The notes: generated by a model from the letters alone, not told the origin. Positions 43,640-53,029 are shown, numbered from the stretch's first letter. The stretch is DNA of 64,000 bases from Thermasporomyces sp036564245 (GCA_036564245.1 DATCKU010000110.1:1-64000), one strand, 5' to 3'. Program-made: numbers and translations.

Positions 43640-43821
43640 ACATCCCCCGCTCTACTCGGATCCTTCGCCTGCATCCGAACCCGCCCGTTGCGTACGTCCC
43701 CCATTTTCCCCGGCCCGCAGTCTTGTGCCGGTCGCAGTCGTCCTGGAGTTCTCACGCGTGGTGTGGCCCTCTCTCCCTCGCTTCGGCGCACCAGACCTCG
43801 GCCTGGCTCATACCCTCACCC

Positions 43822-43849
43822 GGTGAAGAGAAGACCTTAGGGCTTCACC
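43822..43849. promoter_or_regulatory. Inverted repeat in the dacB-ppa intergenic region
   Basis: GGTGAAG (43822-43828) pairs with CTTCACC (43843-43849) across 14 nt. The dacB-ppa spacer (43640-44030) holds no gene that I can recognise. Confidence 0.3.
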
Positions 43850-44030
43850 AGCCGGACGCAGCGACCTGGTCCCCCACACCAATACCGACCGCTGGCGCGG
43901 CCGCCCGCACCGCCTCGGCGGGTCGCCGCCCCGGCCTCCCCCGCCCGGTCATGCGGCTGCGAGACTTGCGTACGTCCACCGTCAGCTCGCGCGGTGGGCA
44001 GCCATGCCGGGTGCGACATCGGGAGCAGCT

Positions 44031-44519
44031 GTGGAAGTCGACGTGACCATCGAGATCCCGAAAGGCCAGCGAAACAAGTACGAGATGGACCACGCGACAG
44101 GCCGGATCCGTCTCGACCGTACGCTCTTCACGGCGACCCAGTACCCCGCCGACTACGGGTTCATCGAGGACACGTTGGGGCAGGACGGCGATCCCCTGGA
44201 TGCTCTGGTCTTGCTGCAGGAACCGACGTTTCCGGGTTGTCTGATCCGGGTCCGACCGATCGGGATGTTCCGGATGCGCGACGAAAAGGGTCGTGACGAC
44301 AAGGTGTTGTGCGTACCAGCGAACGATCCGCGGCTTGAGCACCTGCGCGACATCGACCAACTTCCGGAGTTCGAGCGCCTCGAGATCCAGCATTTCTTCG
44401 AGGTCTACAAAGAGCTCGAGCCAGGGAAGTCCGTCGAGGGTGCGACGTGGGTCGGACGCAGTGAGGCCGAGGCAGAGATCGTCGCCTCACAGCAGCGTCA
44501 TCGTGCCGCCGCCGGCTGA
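44031..44519 (+). CDS. ppa: Inorganic pyrophosphatase (family I)
   Basis: A soluble hexameric-type pyrophosphatase. VTIEIPKGQRNKYEMDH, YPADYGFIEDTLGQDGDPLDALVL (metal-binding aspartates) and RDEKGRDDKVLCVP are signature segments. GTG 44031 has GGGAG five bases upstream and matches the usual N-terminus; ATG 44004 would add nine residues. The product is 162 residues. Convergent with the SAM hydrolase gene. Confidence 0.96.
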   Translation: MEVDVTIEIPKGQRNKYEMDHATGRIRLDRTLFTATQYPADYGFIEDTLGQDGDPLDALVLLQEPTFPGCLIRVRPIGMFRMRDEKGRDDKVLCVPANDPRLEHLRDIDQLPEFERLEIQHFFEVYKELEPGKSVEGATWVGRSEAEAEIVASQQRHRAAAG

Positions 44520-44606
44520 TCGCTCGAGACCTGGCACCGTGTCGCGCCGACGTCTTTAAGACTCTCAAGGCCACCGAGCCTGCGTCGACTCACGACGTGC
44601 ACGCTC

Positions 44607-45452
44607 CTAGGACCTCCGGGTTGGCGCGCCGCGTCGGGCGAGTCGTACCACGTCCCCGGTCCGCACGCCCAAGCGGCGGGCCGCATCGCCACAGTTGACC
44701 GCCAGCGCGAGCGCCCGGTCGGAGTCGAGATAGACGAGGAGTTCGGCTTCGCCCACGTCGGCGAAGGTGCGGCCGATCCGACCCGGCGTCGTGACGTCCT
44801 GCGCACGCACGTCAAGCTCGCCTTGCGTGGCGAGGCGTTCGAGGTCGTCGAGCTCTGCCCGCCCGCCGGCGAGCTGGACGTTGCCGAACCTGTCGACATA
44901 CGTCACCTCGCAGATCAGCCCGTCGTCAGCGCGCTCACACCGCGGCGTGGCGAGCCGAACCAGCTCCTCGGTCGGCACGACGTCACCCACCGCGGCAACG
45001 TCCAGGCCGGCGGCAAGGTGGCCTGCGACCGGCATGAAGACGTCACGGCCGTGAAAGGTCTGGTCGGGTTCCGGCAACCACAGGTTGCGATTCGTGAGCT
45101 CGTACGCACGAACGATGCCGCCGAGTCGCTCGGCCGCCGGTATCAGCAGACCGTTGTCGGGCCCGATCAGGACGCTGCTGCCCAGCGCCCCGTCTCGACC
45201 GGCCACGATGGCCACGCCCCGACGCCTGCTGCCGACACCGGGGTCGACGACCCCGACATAGATGGCCGCCGGCAGGTACGGCGCGACCCGTGCCAGCACC
45301 GTCGCCCCATGGCGGACGTCCTGCGGGGGCACGTCGTGGCTCACGTCGATCACACGAGCGTGTGGGGCCAGCCTGGCGAGGATCCCGTGGCACACGGCGA
45401 CGAATCCGTCCCGCGTCCCGTAGTCGGTGAGAAAGGCCACCAGTTCGCGCAT
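44607..45452 (-). CDS. SAM hydroxide adenosyltransferase (DUF62 family)
   Basis: A 281-residue protein of the fluorinase/chlorinase superfamily. FLTDYGTRDGFVAVCHGIL with the catalytic Asp, IDVSHDVPPQDVRHGA, YVGVVDPGVGSRRRGVAIV, IGPDNGLL and YVDRFGNVQLAG are conserved. It hydrolyses S-adenosylmethionine to adenosine and methionine. The 23-residue loop typical of true fluorinase is not evident. It stands alone. Confidence 0.9.
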   Translation of the reverse strand: MRELVAFLTDYGTRDGFVAVCHGILARLAPHARVIDVSHDVPPQDVRHGATVLARVAPYLPAAIYVGVVDPGVGSRRRGVAIVAGRDGALGSSVLIGPDNGLLIPAAERLGGIVRAYELTNRNLWLPEPDQTFHGRDVFMPVAGHLAAGLDVAAVGDVVPTEELVRLATPRCERADDGLICEVTYVDRFGNVQLAGGRAELDDLERLATQGELDVRAQDVTTPGRIGRTFADVGEAELLVYLDSDRALALAVNCGDAARRLGVRTGDVVRLARRGAPTRRS

Positions 45453-45602
45453 GGTGCGCCGATTCTCTCAGCTCGCGCGGCATCCGACGACCGGCAGGCA
45501 GTGTGACTTTGCCGAGCTCGACGCTTCGGATCGAGCGTTCTCCCGTGGGTCGAGCGTTCACAGATGCCAGGTGACGCACCGGCCGGTCTGACCCACGACG
45601 AC

Positions 45603-46886
45603 CTAGTCATGGACCCGTCCGAAGTGGGTCGGCTCACCCATGTACGACACGGGCCGGCGCTCGACGGTCCTTCCGGGACGTGGCGCATGCACCATCTGGT
45701 CGTGGCCGACATAGAGTCCGACGTGGTAGATCGTGTCGGGATCTTCGGCATTGCTGGCCCAGAAGACCAGATCACCCGGCCGTAGCTCGTCACGCGCGAT
45801 CGGCACCGACTGCCGGTACTGCCCGCGCGAGTAGTGCGGCAGCGAGACGCCGACACTCTCCCAGGCACGCATCGTGAGTCCGGAGCAGTCCCAAGCAGAC
45901 GGGCCGTCGGCCCCGAAGACGTACGGTTCGCCCAACTGGTCGACGGCAAAGTCCACCACGCGCTGCCGCACCGAGTCGGTGGGTTTCGTGGTGGACCCCT
46001 CGTCCCGAGGGTCGGACACGCGGCCACCCCGGCGGCGCGCCGGCTCGGGTTCAGGACCCCGCCGGCGGAGCACGACCTGATCGCGGGATTGGCGCGAAAC
46101 CCTTTCCTGCAAGGCTCTTTGGCGCGCCCGCTCGAGCTCGGCGCGTCGCCTGAGGAGCTCGTCTCGTTCGTCCTGCAGCCGGGCTACCACTCGCTCCTGG
46201 GCTGCCAGAGCAGCCAGCACACGACGTTTGGCCGCCGCCCGCTGGGCCATCGCCGCCTGGGCGTCACGATGTGCCTTACGCGCTTGGCGTTCCAGGACGG
46301 TCGTGACGGCTCGGCTGGCGCGCAGCTCGTCGTACCGGCGAGCAGCGGCTGTCGTCACCATCCGCACCGTGGTCGCCCGGTCGACCAGGGTCGTCGGCCG
46401 ACTGGCGGTGATCAGGCCGGAGAGCGCGTACAGCCCGGAGGCGAACTGGTAGCTGGTCGCCGCGAGCTTGGCCATGGCCTCTCGCGTGCGATTCGTCGTA
46501 CGAACGGCAAGGCGCGCACGAGAGGCGAGCGTGCGAAGCCTGGCCTTCGCCCGGTCCAGTCGATGCGTGGCGGCGTCGTACTGCTCGATGGCCTGGCCGA
46601 CCGCGACGACCAGCTGTCTGCGTCTGGCGTCGGCCTCGGCCAACCGGGCCTGCACCTCGCCGAGCGAATCGGACTCCGCATCAGGCTGTCGGGCACTCAG
46701 GCCGCCGCTGGCTGGCTGCACGACAGTGCCTGGGGCCTCCGAGGCGGTGCGGTGGGCAGTCGTTCCCCTGGCACCGGCAGATGGCGCCACGGCCATGGCG
46801 CCGATCGTCGCCAGACCGGCAATCACGGCGAACGCTCGGAATGCCCGCACAGTCGACATGTACCGACTCGAGACGCGGCGAAACAT
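45603..46886 (-). CDS. NlpC/P60 peptidoglycan endopeptidase with coiled-coil domain (RipA-like)
   Basis: A 427-residue exported protein. After a signal peptide (FRAFAVIAGLATIGAMAVAPSAGA), residues about 60-260 are an Ala/Arg-rich coiled coil. The C-terminal NlpC/P60 domain has the catalytic Cys in SAWDCSGLTMRAW, His in YHVGLYVGHDQMVHAP, and ELRPGDLVFW. It hydrolyses D-Glu-mDAP bonds during cell separation. ATG 46886 or 46859 may be the true start. Confidence 0.9.
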   Translation of the reverse strand: MFRRVSSRYMSTVRAFRAFAVIAGLATIGAMAVAPSAGARGTTAHRTASEAPGTVVQPASGGLSARQPDAESDSLGEVQARLAEADARRRQLVVAVGQAIEQYDAATHRLDRAKARLRTLASRARLAVRTTNRTREAMAKLAATSYQFASGLYALSGLITASRPTTLVDRATTVRMVTTAAARRYDELRASRAVTTVLERQARKAHRDAQAAMAQRAAAKRRVLAALAAQERVVARLQDERDELLRRRAELERARQRALQERVSRQSRDQVVLRRRGPEPEPARRRGGRVSDPRDEGSTTKPTDSVRQRVVDFAVDQLGEPYVFGADGPSAWDCSGLTMRAWESVGVSLPHYSRGQYRQSVPIARDELRPGDLVFWASNAEDPDTIYHVGLYVGHDQMVHAPRPGRTVERRPVSYMGEPTHFGRVHD

Positions 46887-46911
46887 GACAAGTATGCGGT
46901 CGTTGCGGTCG

Positions 46912-47160
46912 CTACGCGCGCTTCTCGTCGTCGGGCATGCGGGCGTCGGATGCGGGATGCTCCACCAGCGCAAGCACCCGGCTGGCCATGAAACGGGCCG
47001 TGCGGACCGGCGTACCCCCGCGGGTCACTTCGCTCACCTCGACCACGCCGCGACCGGTGCTGATCTCCACACGACGGCCCACCCGGGTGGCCACGACCTC
47101 GTAGGTGCGGGTTTGGCCACCGGCGTCGATCACGATCTCCACGCGGTCGCCCTTCACCAC
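46912..47160 (-). CDS. Small conserved beta-rich hypothetical protein
   Basis: An 82-residue protein from one of two consecutive GTG codons (47160 or 47157). The sequence VKGDRVEIVIDAGGQTRTYEVVATRVGRRVEISTG then VVEVSEVTRGGTPVRTARFMASRVLALVEHPA looks like a conserved small actinobacterial protein predicted to be mostly beta-strand. No name is known to me. It lies just upstream of the NlpC gene and downstream of a large hairpin. Confidence 0.65.
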   Translation of the reverse strand: MVKGDRVEIVIDAGGQTRTYEVVATRVGRRVEISTGRGVVEVSEVTRGGTPVRTARFMASRVLALVEHPASDARMPDDEKRA

Positions 47161-47285
47161 TCCATGGTCGCGCACCTCGTGGGAGAGCGCATTCGATCGC
47201 CGGTGGCCAATCTCGCCATCTGCCGAGCGAGACCGCGTTCCCGGGTTCGACGGGACAGGCAGGTTCGTACCGTCCGGACACAAAA

Positions 47286-47368
47286 ATGACCACGTTCGGT
47301 GGGTCTTCGCACCTTCCGAGGCCATCTGGCCTTTGTCGGATGGTGCCGACCCACCAAACGTGGTCGCC
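47286..47368 (-). terminator. Extended 80-nt hairpin, probable intrinsic terminator of the RHH gene
   Basis: GACCACGTTCGGTGGGTC (47288-47305) pairs with its complement at 47348-47365 with one mismatch. Inner stems are GCACC/GGTGC (309-313/342-346), TCCGA/TCGGA (315-319/336-340) and AGGCCA/TGGCCT (319-324/327-332), offsets within 47 kb. On the minus strand the stem is followed by GGTCATTTTTG, a short T-tract, 22 nt past the RHH stop. The arm starts AATGACCA like the dispersed repeats. Confidence 0.7.
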
Positions 47369-47389
47369 TCCGATTCGAGGAACCGAACG

Positions 47390-47716
47390 TCAGCTGGTGA
47401 GGTACATCTCGAACGCCTCACGCGCCAGCTGCGAGACCGTCTTCCCGTCTCGGGCAGCCCGCTCCTCTGCTTGCGCCCGGAGCGAGGGCGGCGCGCGAAA
47501 AGTCACCTGAGGAGACCTGCCCTTCCCACCGAGCGAGGGCCGGCCCCGCCCCGGCTTGGCAACGCTGGGACGGCTGTCGACCTCGGCCCGCTGGATGGGA
47601 ATCGTCGCCGAGCCTTCAGCGCCCTCTGGCTCGGTCCGGGCAGCGGCCCCCGGCTCCTCCACCGTCGTGGACGCCTCAACGCTCGGCGTGGCATCGAGCG
47701 TGTAGTTCTGGTCCAT
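47390..47716 (-). CDS. Ribbon-helix-helix DNA-binding protein
   Basis: A 108-residue protein from ATG 47716 with AAGGAG six bases upstream. The first 60 residues are acidic and disordered; a GRGRPSLGGKGRS linker leads to the C-terminal RHH motif PQVTFRAPPSLRAQAEERAARDGKTVSQLAREAFEMYLTS. It could be a CopG/MetJ-type repressor or an antitoxin, but no partner toxin gene is visible beside it. Confidence 0.75.
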   Translation of the reverse strand: MDQNYTLDATPSVEASTTVEEPGAAARTEPEGAEGSATIPIQRAEVDSRPSVAKPGRGRPSLGGKGRSPQVTFRAPPSLRAQAEERAARDGKTVSQLAREAFEMYLTS

Positions 47717-48001
47717 CCGTTTCTCCTTCTCCTCGCGAGAGGCCCCGAAAGTGTTTGGCTCGGATCGCCGCCGCGGCCTTTGCATCGCTGCCGCAGCCTG
47801 CTGCTGTCAGCACGACCCCGGCAGCTCTGCCCGGTCGCTGCAGCCCCTCATGCCGCCTGTCGCAGTCCCCAAGCCGCACGACGTGAGGCTCTCCGAAGCC
47901 ACTTCCGCTTCCGTCGACTTCCGCTCGACTGATCCAGGATTCCGGCAGTACTAGCTCGGAGGGTGACCCCGGGAACCCCCGAGCGGCCCGGCGTTGCGGA
48001 T

Positions 48002-49693
48002 TCATCTGGTGCCTTGCTTGGTGTATTGCTCAAACTCCAGTCGAGTAATCTCCGGGTGATGAAGTTCGAATGCGGGGCTATCTGACCGAATCCGCGGGAT
48101 CGCCGTGAAGTTGTGGCGCGGTGGCGGACACGAGGTCGCCCACTCCAGTGCGCGTCCCCACCCCCAGGGGTCGTCGGTGCGAACCAGCGGACCCTTTCGG
48201 GAACGCAGGACGTTGAGCAGGAACGGCAACGTCGACAGGCCAAGCAGGAACGCCCCCACCGACGACACGACGTTGAAGGTCGTGAAGCCGTCCGATGGCA
48301 GGTAGTCCGCGTACCGCCTCGGCATGCCCTTTGCGCCAAGCCAGTGTTGTACGAGGAACGTCGTGTGAAAGCCGACGAACAGGGTCCAGAAGTGAATCTT
48401 GCCGAGGGTCTCGTCCAGCATCCGGCCCGTCATCTTCGGCCACCAGAAATAGAAGCCCGCAAACATCGCGAACACGACGGTTCCGAACACCGTGTAGTGA
48501 AAGTGGGCGACGACGAAGTACGTGTCGCTCACTTGGAAGTCCAACGGAGGCGAGGCCACGATGACCCCGGTGAGGCCGCCGAAGAGGAACGTCACCAGGA
48601 AACCAACCGACCACAGCATCGGGGTCTCGAACGTGACGGACCCACGCCACATCGTGCCGATCCAGTTGAAGAACTTGATTCCCGTGGGCACCGCGATGAA
48701 GTAGGTCATCAACGAGAAGAACGGCAGATAGACACTGCCGGTCACGAACATGTGATGCGCCCAGACCGCCATGGACAGCAAGGCAATCGAAATCGTCGCG
48801 GCGATCATGCCGGCGTAGCCGAAGAGCGGCCTGCGACTGAAGACCGGGATGACTTCGGTCACGATCCCGAAGAACGGCAGCGCGATGATGTAGACCTCTG
48901 GGTGCCCGAAGAACCAGAACAGGTGCTGCCAGAGGATCGGCCCATAGCTTGTCGCGTCGTACACGTGCCCGCCCAGCCGCCGATCCGCCTCCAGCATCAG
49001 GAGAGCCCCGGCGAGTATCGGGAACGCCATGATGACCATCACGCTGGTGAGCAAGGTGTTCCACGTGAAGATCGGCATCCGGAACATCGTCATCCCGGGA
49101 GCCCGAAGGCACAGGATCGTCGTGATGAAGTTGACGCCGGTGAGGATCGTCCCGAGCCCGGCGAGATAGAGCCCCATGACCCACATGTCAGCGCCGAGGG
49201 TCGGCGAGTGCTCGACCTGGCTGAGCGTCGTGTAGCCGGTCCAGCCAAAGCTCGCGGCACCCTCAGGCGTGAGGAACCCAGCTAGCACGATCAAGCCACC
49301 GAACAAGAACAGCCAGTAGCTCAGCATGTTCAGCCGAGGGAACGCGACGTCCGGAGCGCCGATCTGCAGCGGCATGATGACGTTCGCGAACCCGGCAAAG
49401 AGCGGGGTCGCGAACAACAGCAGCATGATGGTGCCGTGGATCGTGAAGAGCTGGTTGTAGATCTCAGGACCTTTGTCTCCACGCAGAACCTGCATACCGG
49501 GCTGCGCGAGCTCGGCACGCATGATCATGGCCATCAGGCCGGCAATCAAGAAGAAGGCGAAGGACGTCGAGAGATAGAGCTTTCCTATGACCTTGTGGTC
49601 AGTCGACGTGATCCAACTGACCACGACCTTGCCCAACGACCGCCCTGACGCGGCAGCTGGAGTAGGGCCTGGCGGCGCATGAACGGTCGCCAT
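48002..49693 (-). CDS. ctaD: Cytochrome c oxidase subunit I
   Basis: A 563-residue, 12-helix haem-copper oxidase subunit. The low-spin haem ligand is in FTIHGTIM, the CuB/crosslink site in WFFGHPEVYI, the CuB histidines in WAHHMFVTG, and haem ligands in VAHFHYTVFG. ATG 49693 has GGGGGATC upstream. No ctaC, ctaE or qcr genes are adjacent, which suggests either a dispersed subunit I gene or a second copy. The 285-bp stretch 47717-48001 downstream holds no recognised gene. Confidence 0.97.
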   Translation of the reverse strand: MATVHAPPGPTPAAASGRSLGKVVVSWITSTDHKVIGKLYLSTSFAFFLIAGLMAMIMRAELAQPGMQVLRGDKGPEIYNQLFTIHGTIMLLLFATPLFAGFANVIMPLQIGAPDVAFPRLNMLSYWLFLFGGLIVLAGFLTPEGAASFGWTGYTTLSQVEHSPTLGADMWVMGLYLAGLGTILTGVNFITTILCLRAPGMTMFRMPIFTWNTLLTSVMVIMAFPILAGALLMLEADRRLGGHVYDATSYGPILWQHLFWFFGHPEVYIIALPFFGIVTEVIPVFSRRPLFGYAGMIAATISIALLSMAVWAHHMFVTGSVYLPFFSLMTYFIAVPTGIKFFNWIGTMWRGSVTFETPMLWSVGFLVTFLFGGLTGVIVASPPLDFQVSDTYFVVAHFHYTVFGTVVFAMFAGFYFWWPKMTGRMLDETLGKIHFWTLFVGFHTTFLVQHWLGAKGMPRRYADYLPSDGFTTFNVVSSVGAFLLGLSTLPFLLNVLRSRKGPLVRTDDPWGWGRALEWATSCPPPRHNFTAIPRIRSDSPAFELHHPEITRLEFEQYTKQGTR

Positions 49694-49976
49694 AGACGAT
49701 CCCCCGACCAATCGATCATGTGAAATCGATCTCCCGCCCCATCGCGTATGTAACCCTCTTGCCCGCAGGGCAATACTCCAAACGTGTGCGACAGGCACCA
49801 CGTGCCGAATAGACTTCGCAGGATTTCCGCACCCCCGCTCACTCGCGACTCATGCCCGTCATGACCGTCCGATTTGTCCCCGCACGATGTCGTCGGAACG
49901 TCGTCAGCCACGGCTCGAATGTTCGACACGCCGCACCGCGTAGCGCAGATTTGCAATCCATGCCAGGCTTGGACAC

Positions 49977-50258
49977 ATGTCTGGTCAAGATCTCGAGCGA
50001 CGCGGGCGCGCGTCCAAGGCCGCGTCGGCCTCCGCGACGACCGAACCTGCACCGGACGCTGGTGAGAACAGCCGCGACAACGGCAACGCGTCCAGCGAGG
50101 ACGACGTGCGCCAGCGATTCCGCGAAACGTTGGAGCGCAAGCGGCGACGCCAGACCGAACGCCCATCCGTCGGCGGCGGCAAGTCCGGATCCAAGGTCCA
50201 CGACGGGTTCAGACCGACACTCGGCCGGCGTTCGTTCCGGCGCAAGAGCGGGAGTTAG
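49977..50258 (+). CDS. DUF5302-like small protein
   Basis: A 93-residue highly charged protein. The core EDDVRQRFRETLERKRRRQTERPS, then GGKSGSKVHDGFRPTLGRRSFRRKSGS, matches the actinobacterial DUF5302 pattern: a short helix, a glycine linker and a terminal FRRKSG. The first 45 residues are disordered. Function unknown. ATG 49977 has no strong ribosome-binding site. Confidence 0.8.
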   Translation: MSGQDLERRGRASKAASASATTEPAPDAGENSRDNGNASSEDDVRQRFRETLERKRRRQTERPSVGGGKSGSKVHDGFRPTLGRRSFRRKSGS

Positions 50259-50629
50259 CCCACTCGTTCGTCTGCGTGGTCCAGGCCGACGCTCGACCGA
50301 AGCGGCACCGATCGCGTCGGTTCTGCCCCACGCCTTCATGAGACGTGCCTCACGTACAGCGTCGCCCAGGTCATGGGCGCGGGCGACTCGTGGGTTGTCG
50401 AAGCGGCGGAACGGGAATCACATGCACGAGCGGGGGTGTGGAGCTACCCATCGCTGCACACCTTCGCTCCGGCATGCTCCCGAGATTCCACCGTTGTTAA
50501 CGATTCGGTGCCCATTGGGGAGAGTCGTACGGACGCTCGCCGCCGTTCGTTACCATCCGTGCCGAGTGAAGTGCTCGGACAGCACGGTTGTCGGCAACCA
50601 CTAGCCGGCTCAACCGACCCGGGGGAAAT
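50259..50629. other. Intergenic stretch without recognised features
   Basis: A 371-bp gap between the DUF5302 and GT2 genes. No plausible coding frame is seen. GTTAACGATTCGG near 50496 is locally A+T-richer and may be promoter DNA for the glycosyltransferase gene. Confidence 0.4.
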
Positions 50630-51550
50630 GTGAGGGCTAGGGGCCAACTCGGCGCCACACCTCCGACGACCGCGACCTCCACGGTGCGGGTCGGGGTCGT
50701 GATACTCACGCTGGGCGACAGACCCGCTGAGCTCGATGCTCTGTTGCGCTCCGTCGCGGCTCAGGCGGGTCCCCCGATGCGGGTGCTGGTCGTCGGCAAC
50801 GGCACACGCCTCCCACAGCTTCCCCGGGGGGTGGAGGGGATCGAACTACCGGAAAACCTCGGCGTCGCAGGGGGGCGAAACGCCGCGCTCGCCGCACTCC
50901 GAGCGTACGGCGACGTCGACGTGGTGATGTACCTCGACGACGACGGTCTGCTGCCCGATCCCCTCACTGCGGAGAAGGTCCGCGCGGCATTCGCTCGCGA
51001 CTCCCGCCTCGGCATCATCAGCTTCCGAATCGCCGACGAGACCGGCGCCACCCAGCGTCGTCACGTCCCTCGGCTACGGGCGAGCGACCCCTGGCGCGCG
51101 TCGCGCGTGACGACCTTCCTCGGTGGTGGCTCTGCCGTTCGCATGGCAGTGGTCGACGAGGTGGGCGACTGGCCGACCGAATACTTCTACGCGCACGAGG
51201 AGACCGACCTCGCCTGGCGCGCGCTCGATGCCGGCTGGCGGATCGACTATCGGCCAGACATCGAGCTACGCCACCCGCGTACCCATCCCAGCCGGCATCC
51301 GGTGTACTACCGACTGAACGCACGCAATCGGGTGTGGCTCGCGCGCCGCAATCTGCCTGCGGTGCTCGTGCCGTTCTACCTGGGCACCTGGATCCTGATC
51401 ACCTTGCTGCGTCGACCACCGCTTGCGGGCCTACGCCAGTGGATCAGCGGCTTTATCGAAGGGTGCACGACGCCCTGCGGTCCACGCCGTCCGATCCGAT
51501 GGCGGACGGTCTGGCAGATGACTCGGCTCGGCCGACCCCCCATCGTCTGA
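50630..51550 (+). CDS. Family 2 glycosyltransferase
   Basis: GT-A fold, 306 residues from GTG 50630 (GGGGGAA upstream). VVILTLGDRPAELDALLRSVAAQ begins the Rossmann-like half, VVMYLDDDGLLPDP holds the metal-binding DDD, FLGGGSAVRMAVVDEVGDWPTEYFYAHEETDLAWRA has the acceptor-side ED, and HPRTHPSRHPVYYRLNARNRVWLARRNLP is a conserved tail of rhamnosyl/galactosyl-type transferases. A C-terminal hydrophobic stretch (LVPFYLGTWILITLL) suggests membrane association. RmlB is encoded 1.5 kb away, so a deoxysugar donor is possible. Confidence 0.88.
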   Translation: MRARGQLGATPPTTATSTVRVGVVILTLGDRPAELDALLRSVAAQAGPPMRVLVVGNGTRLPQLPRGVEGIELPENLGVAGGRNAALAALRAYGDVDVVMYLDDDGLLPDPLTAEKVRAAFARDSRLGIISFRIADETGATQRRHVPRLRASDPWRASRVTTFLGGGSAVRMAVVDEVGDWPTEYFYAHEETDLAWRALDAGWRIDYRPDIELRHPRTHPSRHPVYYRLNARNRVWLARRNLPAVLVPFYLGTWILITLLRRPPLAGLRQWISGFIEGCTTPCGPRRPIRWRTVWQMTRLGRPPIV

Positions 51551-51558
51551 CCCACCCT

Positions 51559-51717
51559 CAATGACCAGGCGCGGCGGGTCCGCGCCAGCCACAGCAGGAG
51601 CCGGCACCCAGCGAGGCGACCACTCACCCGTCGACCCCAATGACCACGCGCGGCGGGTTCACACCAACCACAGCCGGGGTCGGCACCCAGCGAGGCGACC
51701 ACTCACCCGTCGTCGGC
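51559..51717 (+). repeat. Tandem pair of AATGACCAGG dispersed repeats in a convergent gap
   Basis: Copies start at 51560 (AATGACCAGGCGCGGCGGG) and 51639 (AATGACCACGCGCGGCGGG), a period of 79 bp. Both contain CGGCACCCAGCGAGGCGACC and end CACTCACCCGTCG. The array exactly fills the gap from 10 bp after the GT2 stop to the end of the enolase-family gene. Confidence 0.88.
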
Positions 51718-51724
51718 TGAACGA

Positions 51725-52879
51725 CTACCAGTTCGTGAACGATCCGTCCGCACGCCGGAACTGCGGTATCCGCGCGCTGCCCCGGAACTCCCGGGCCCGC
51801 GCGGCCTCGCGGTCGAACTCCACGCCCAGACCCGGTGCCTCCCCGCCGATCAACGCCCCGTCGCGCACCTCGAACGCCTGGACCGGGAAGATCTCGCTGT
51901 CTATGCCCGGAGGGAAGGCCTGTTCCTGCACACCGAACGGCGTGCAGGCCAGGTTGAACTGGAAGCACGCAGCCGTGCTCACCACACCGAGCGGGTTGTG
52001 GACAGCGATCCGGATGCCGTGAGTCTCACAGGCCGCGGCAATCTTGATCGCCTCCGTGAAGCCGCCCGCGATGCACAGATCGATCCGGGCGTAGTCGATG
52101 AGATCCTCTTCGATCAACGGACGGAACGCGGTCTTGGAGTCCAGCTGCTCCCCGGCAGCGAGAGGCACGCGGCTGGCGCGGCGCAGCTGCCGATAACCCT
52201 CGAGATACTCCGCCCGTAAGGGGTCCTCGACAAAGAAGGGACGCAGCTCGGCAATGGCGTCGCAGAACCACGTCGCCTCGGGCAGCCCGAACCTCGTGTG
52301 GACGTCGATCAGGAGCTCGATGTCAGGCCCAAGCTCCTCACGCAGGCGGCGAGTGAACTCCACCGCCTCCCGAGCCGACCGGTACGGCTCGAGAACGCCG
52401 TTGTGGTCGTTCGGGCTGTAGCGCAGGTGCCGCCAGCCGGCACTCACCGCAGCGCGCGCCGGCGCGAGCGGATCGTTGGACTCCCCGTGGCCGCCTAGGG
52501 CTGTCGGCCGAAGGTGGGTGTAGCACGGAACCTGGTCCCGCACCCTCCCACCGAGCAGGTTGTGGACCGGTTGTCCCAGCGCCTTGCCCTTGATGTCCCA
52601 CAGGGCGATGTCGATCGCCGAGACCGCCGCTGCCACAGCACCTCGCGCCGGGAAGAACCGCCCACGCGACATGACCTGCCACAGATGCTCGGTCCGAAAC
52701 GGATCCTGTCCGACGACGAGATCTCGCAGACTCTGACAGGCTCCCACCTCCGCTGGCTCGTGCCCGGAGATGCCAGCCTCGCCGACTCCGTAGATGCCCT
52801 CGTCGGTGTCGACCACAACGATCAGGGACGACCTACGCTCGCCTGCGATGGGATAGGTCGACACGTCAGTGATCTTCAC
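51725..52879 (-). CDS. Enolase-superfamily (mandelate racemase/galactonate dehydratase-like) enzyme
   Basis: A 384-residue protein from GTG 52879 (AGGAG five bases upstream). KITDVSTYPIAG opens the capping domain; the barrel has LLIDVHTRFGLPEATWFCD, FFVEDPLRAEYLEGY and PLAAGEQLDSK as the Asp/Glu/Glu metal ligands, and RIAVHNPLGVVSTAACFQFN with a catalytic histidine. This resembles acid-sugar dehydratases (gluconate, mannonate or galactonate). No sugar-acid pathway genes are adjacent, so the substrate is unknown. Confidence 0.87.
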   Translation of the reverse strand: MKITDVSTYPIAGERRSSLIVVVDTDEGIYGVGEAGISGHEPAEVGACQSLRDLVVGQDPFRTEHLWQVMSRGRFFPARGAVAAAVSAIDIALWDIKGKALGQPVHNLLGGRVRDQVPCYTHLRPTALGGHGESNDPLAPARAAVSAGWRHLRYSPNDHNGVLEPYRSAREAVEFTRRLREELGPDIELLIDVHTRFGLPEATWFCDAIAELRPFFVEDPLRAEYLEGYRQLRRASRVPLAAGEQLDSKTAFRPLIEEDLIDYARIDLCIAGGFTEAIKIAAACETHGIRIAVHNPLGVVSTAACFQFNLACTPFGVQEQAFPPGIDSEIFPVQAFEVRDGALIGGEAPGLGVEFDREAARAREFRGSARIPQFRRADGSFTNW

Positions 52880-53029
52880 GCCAACTCCTCCTGCCAGGCC
52901 CAACCCCCGCTGGCCACAACGTAACCAGACGGCCCGCCGAGCATCTATCACTGCGGCACCACCTGGCCAACGAGCCGTCAGAACTGGTCAAGTAAGCAAC
53001 AGGATCTGGTCAGGGGCTCGCCGTACTCG

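Noticed and set aside
44607..45452. Fluorinase or chlorinase
   Set aside because: The longer loop typical of halogenating members is not evident; the sequence fits the SAM-hydrolysing DUF62 group.
47390..47716. RHH antitoxin of a toxin-antitoxin pair
   Set aside because: The adjacent 82-residue protein is beta-rich and does not resemble RelE, MazF or BrnT toxins; the hairpin separates the two genes.
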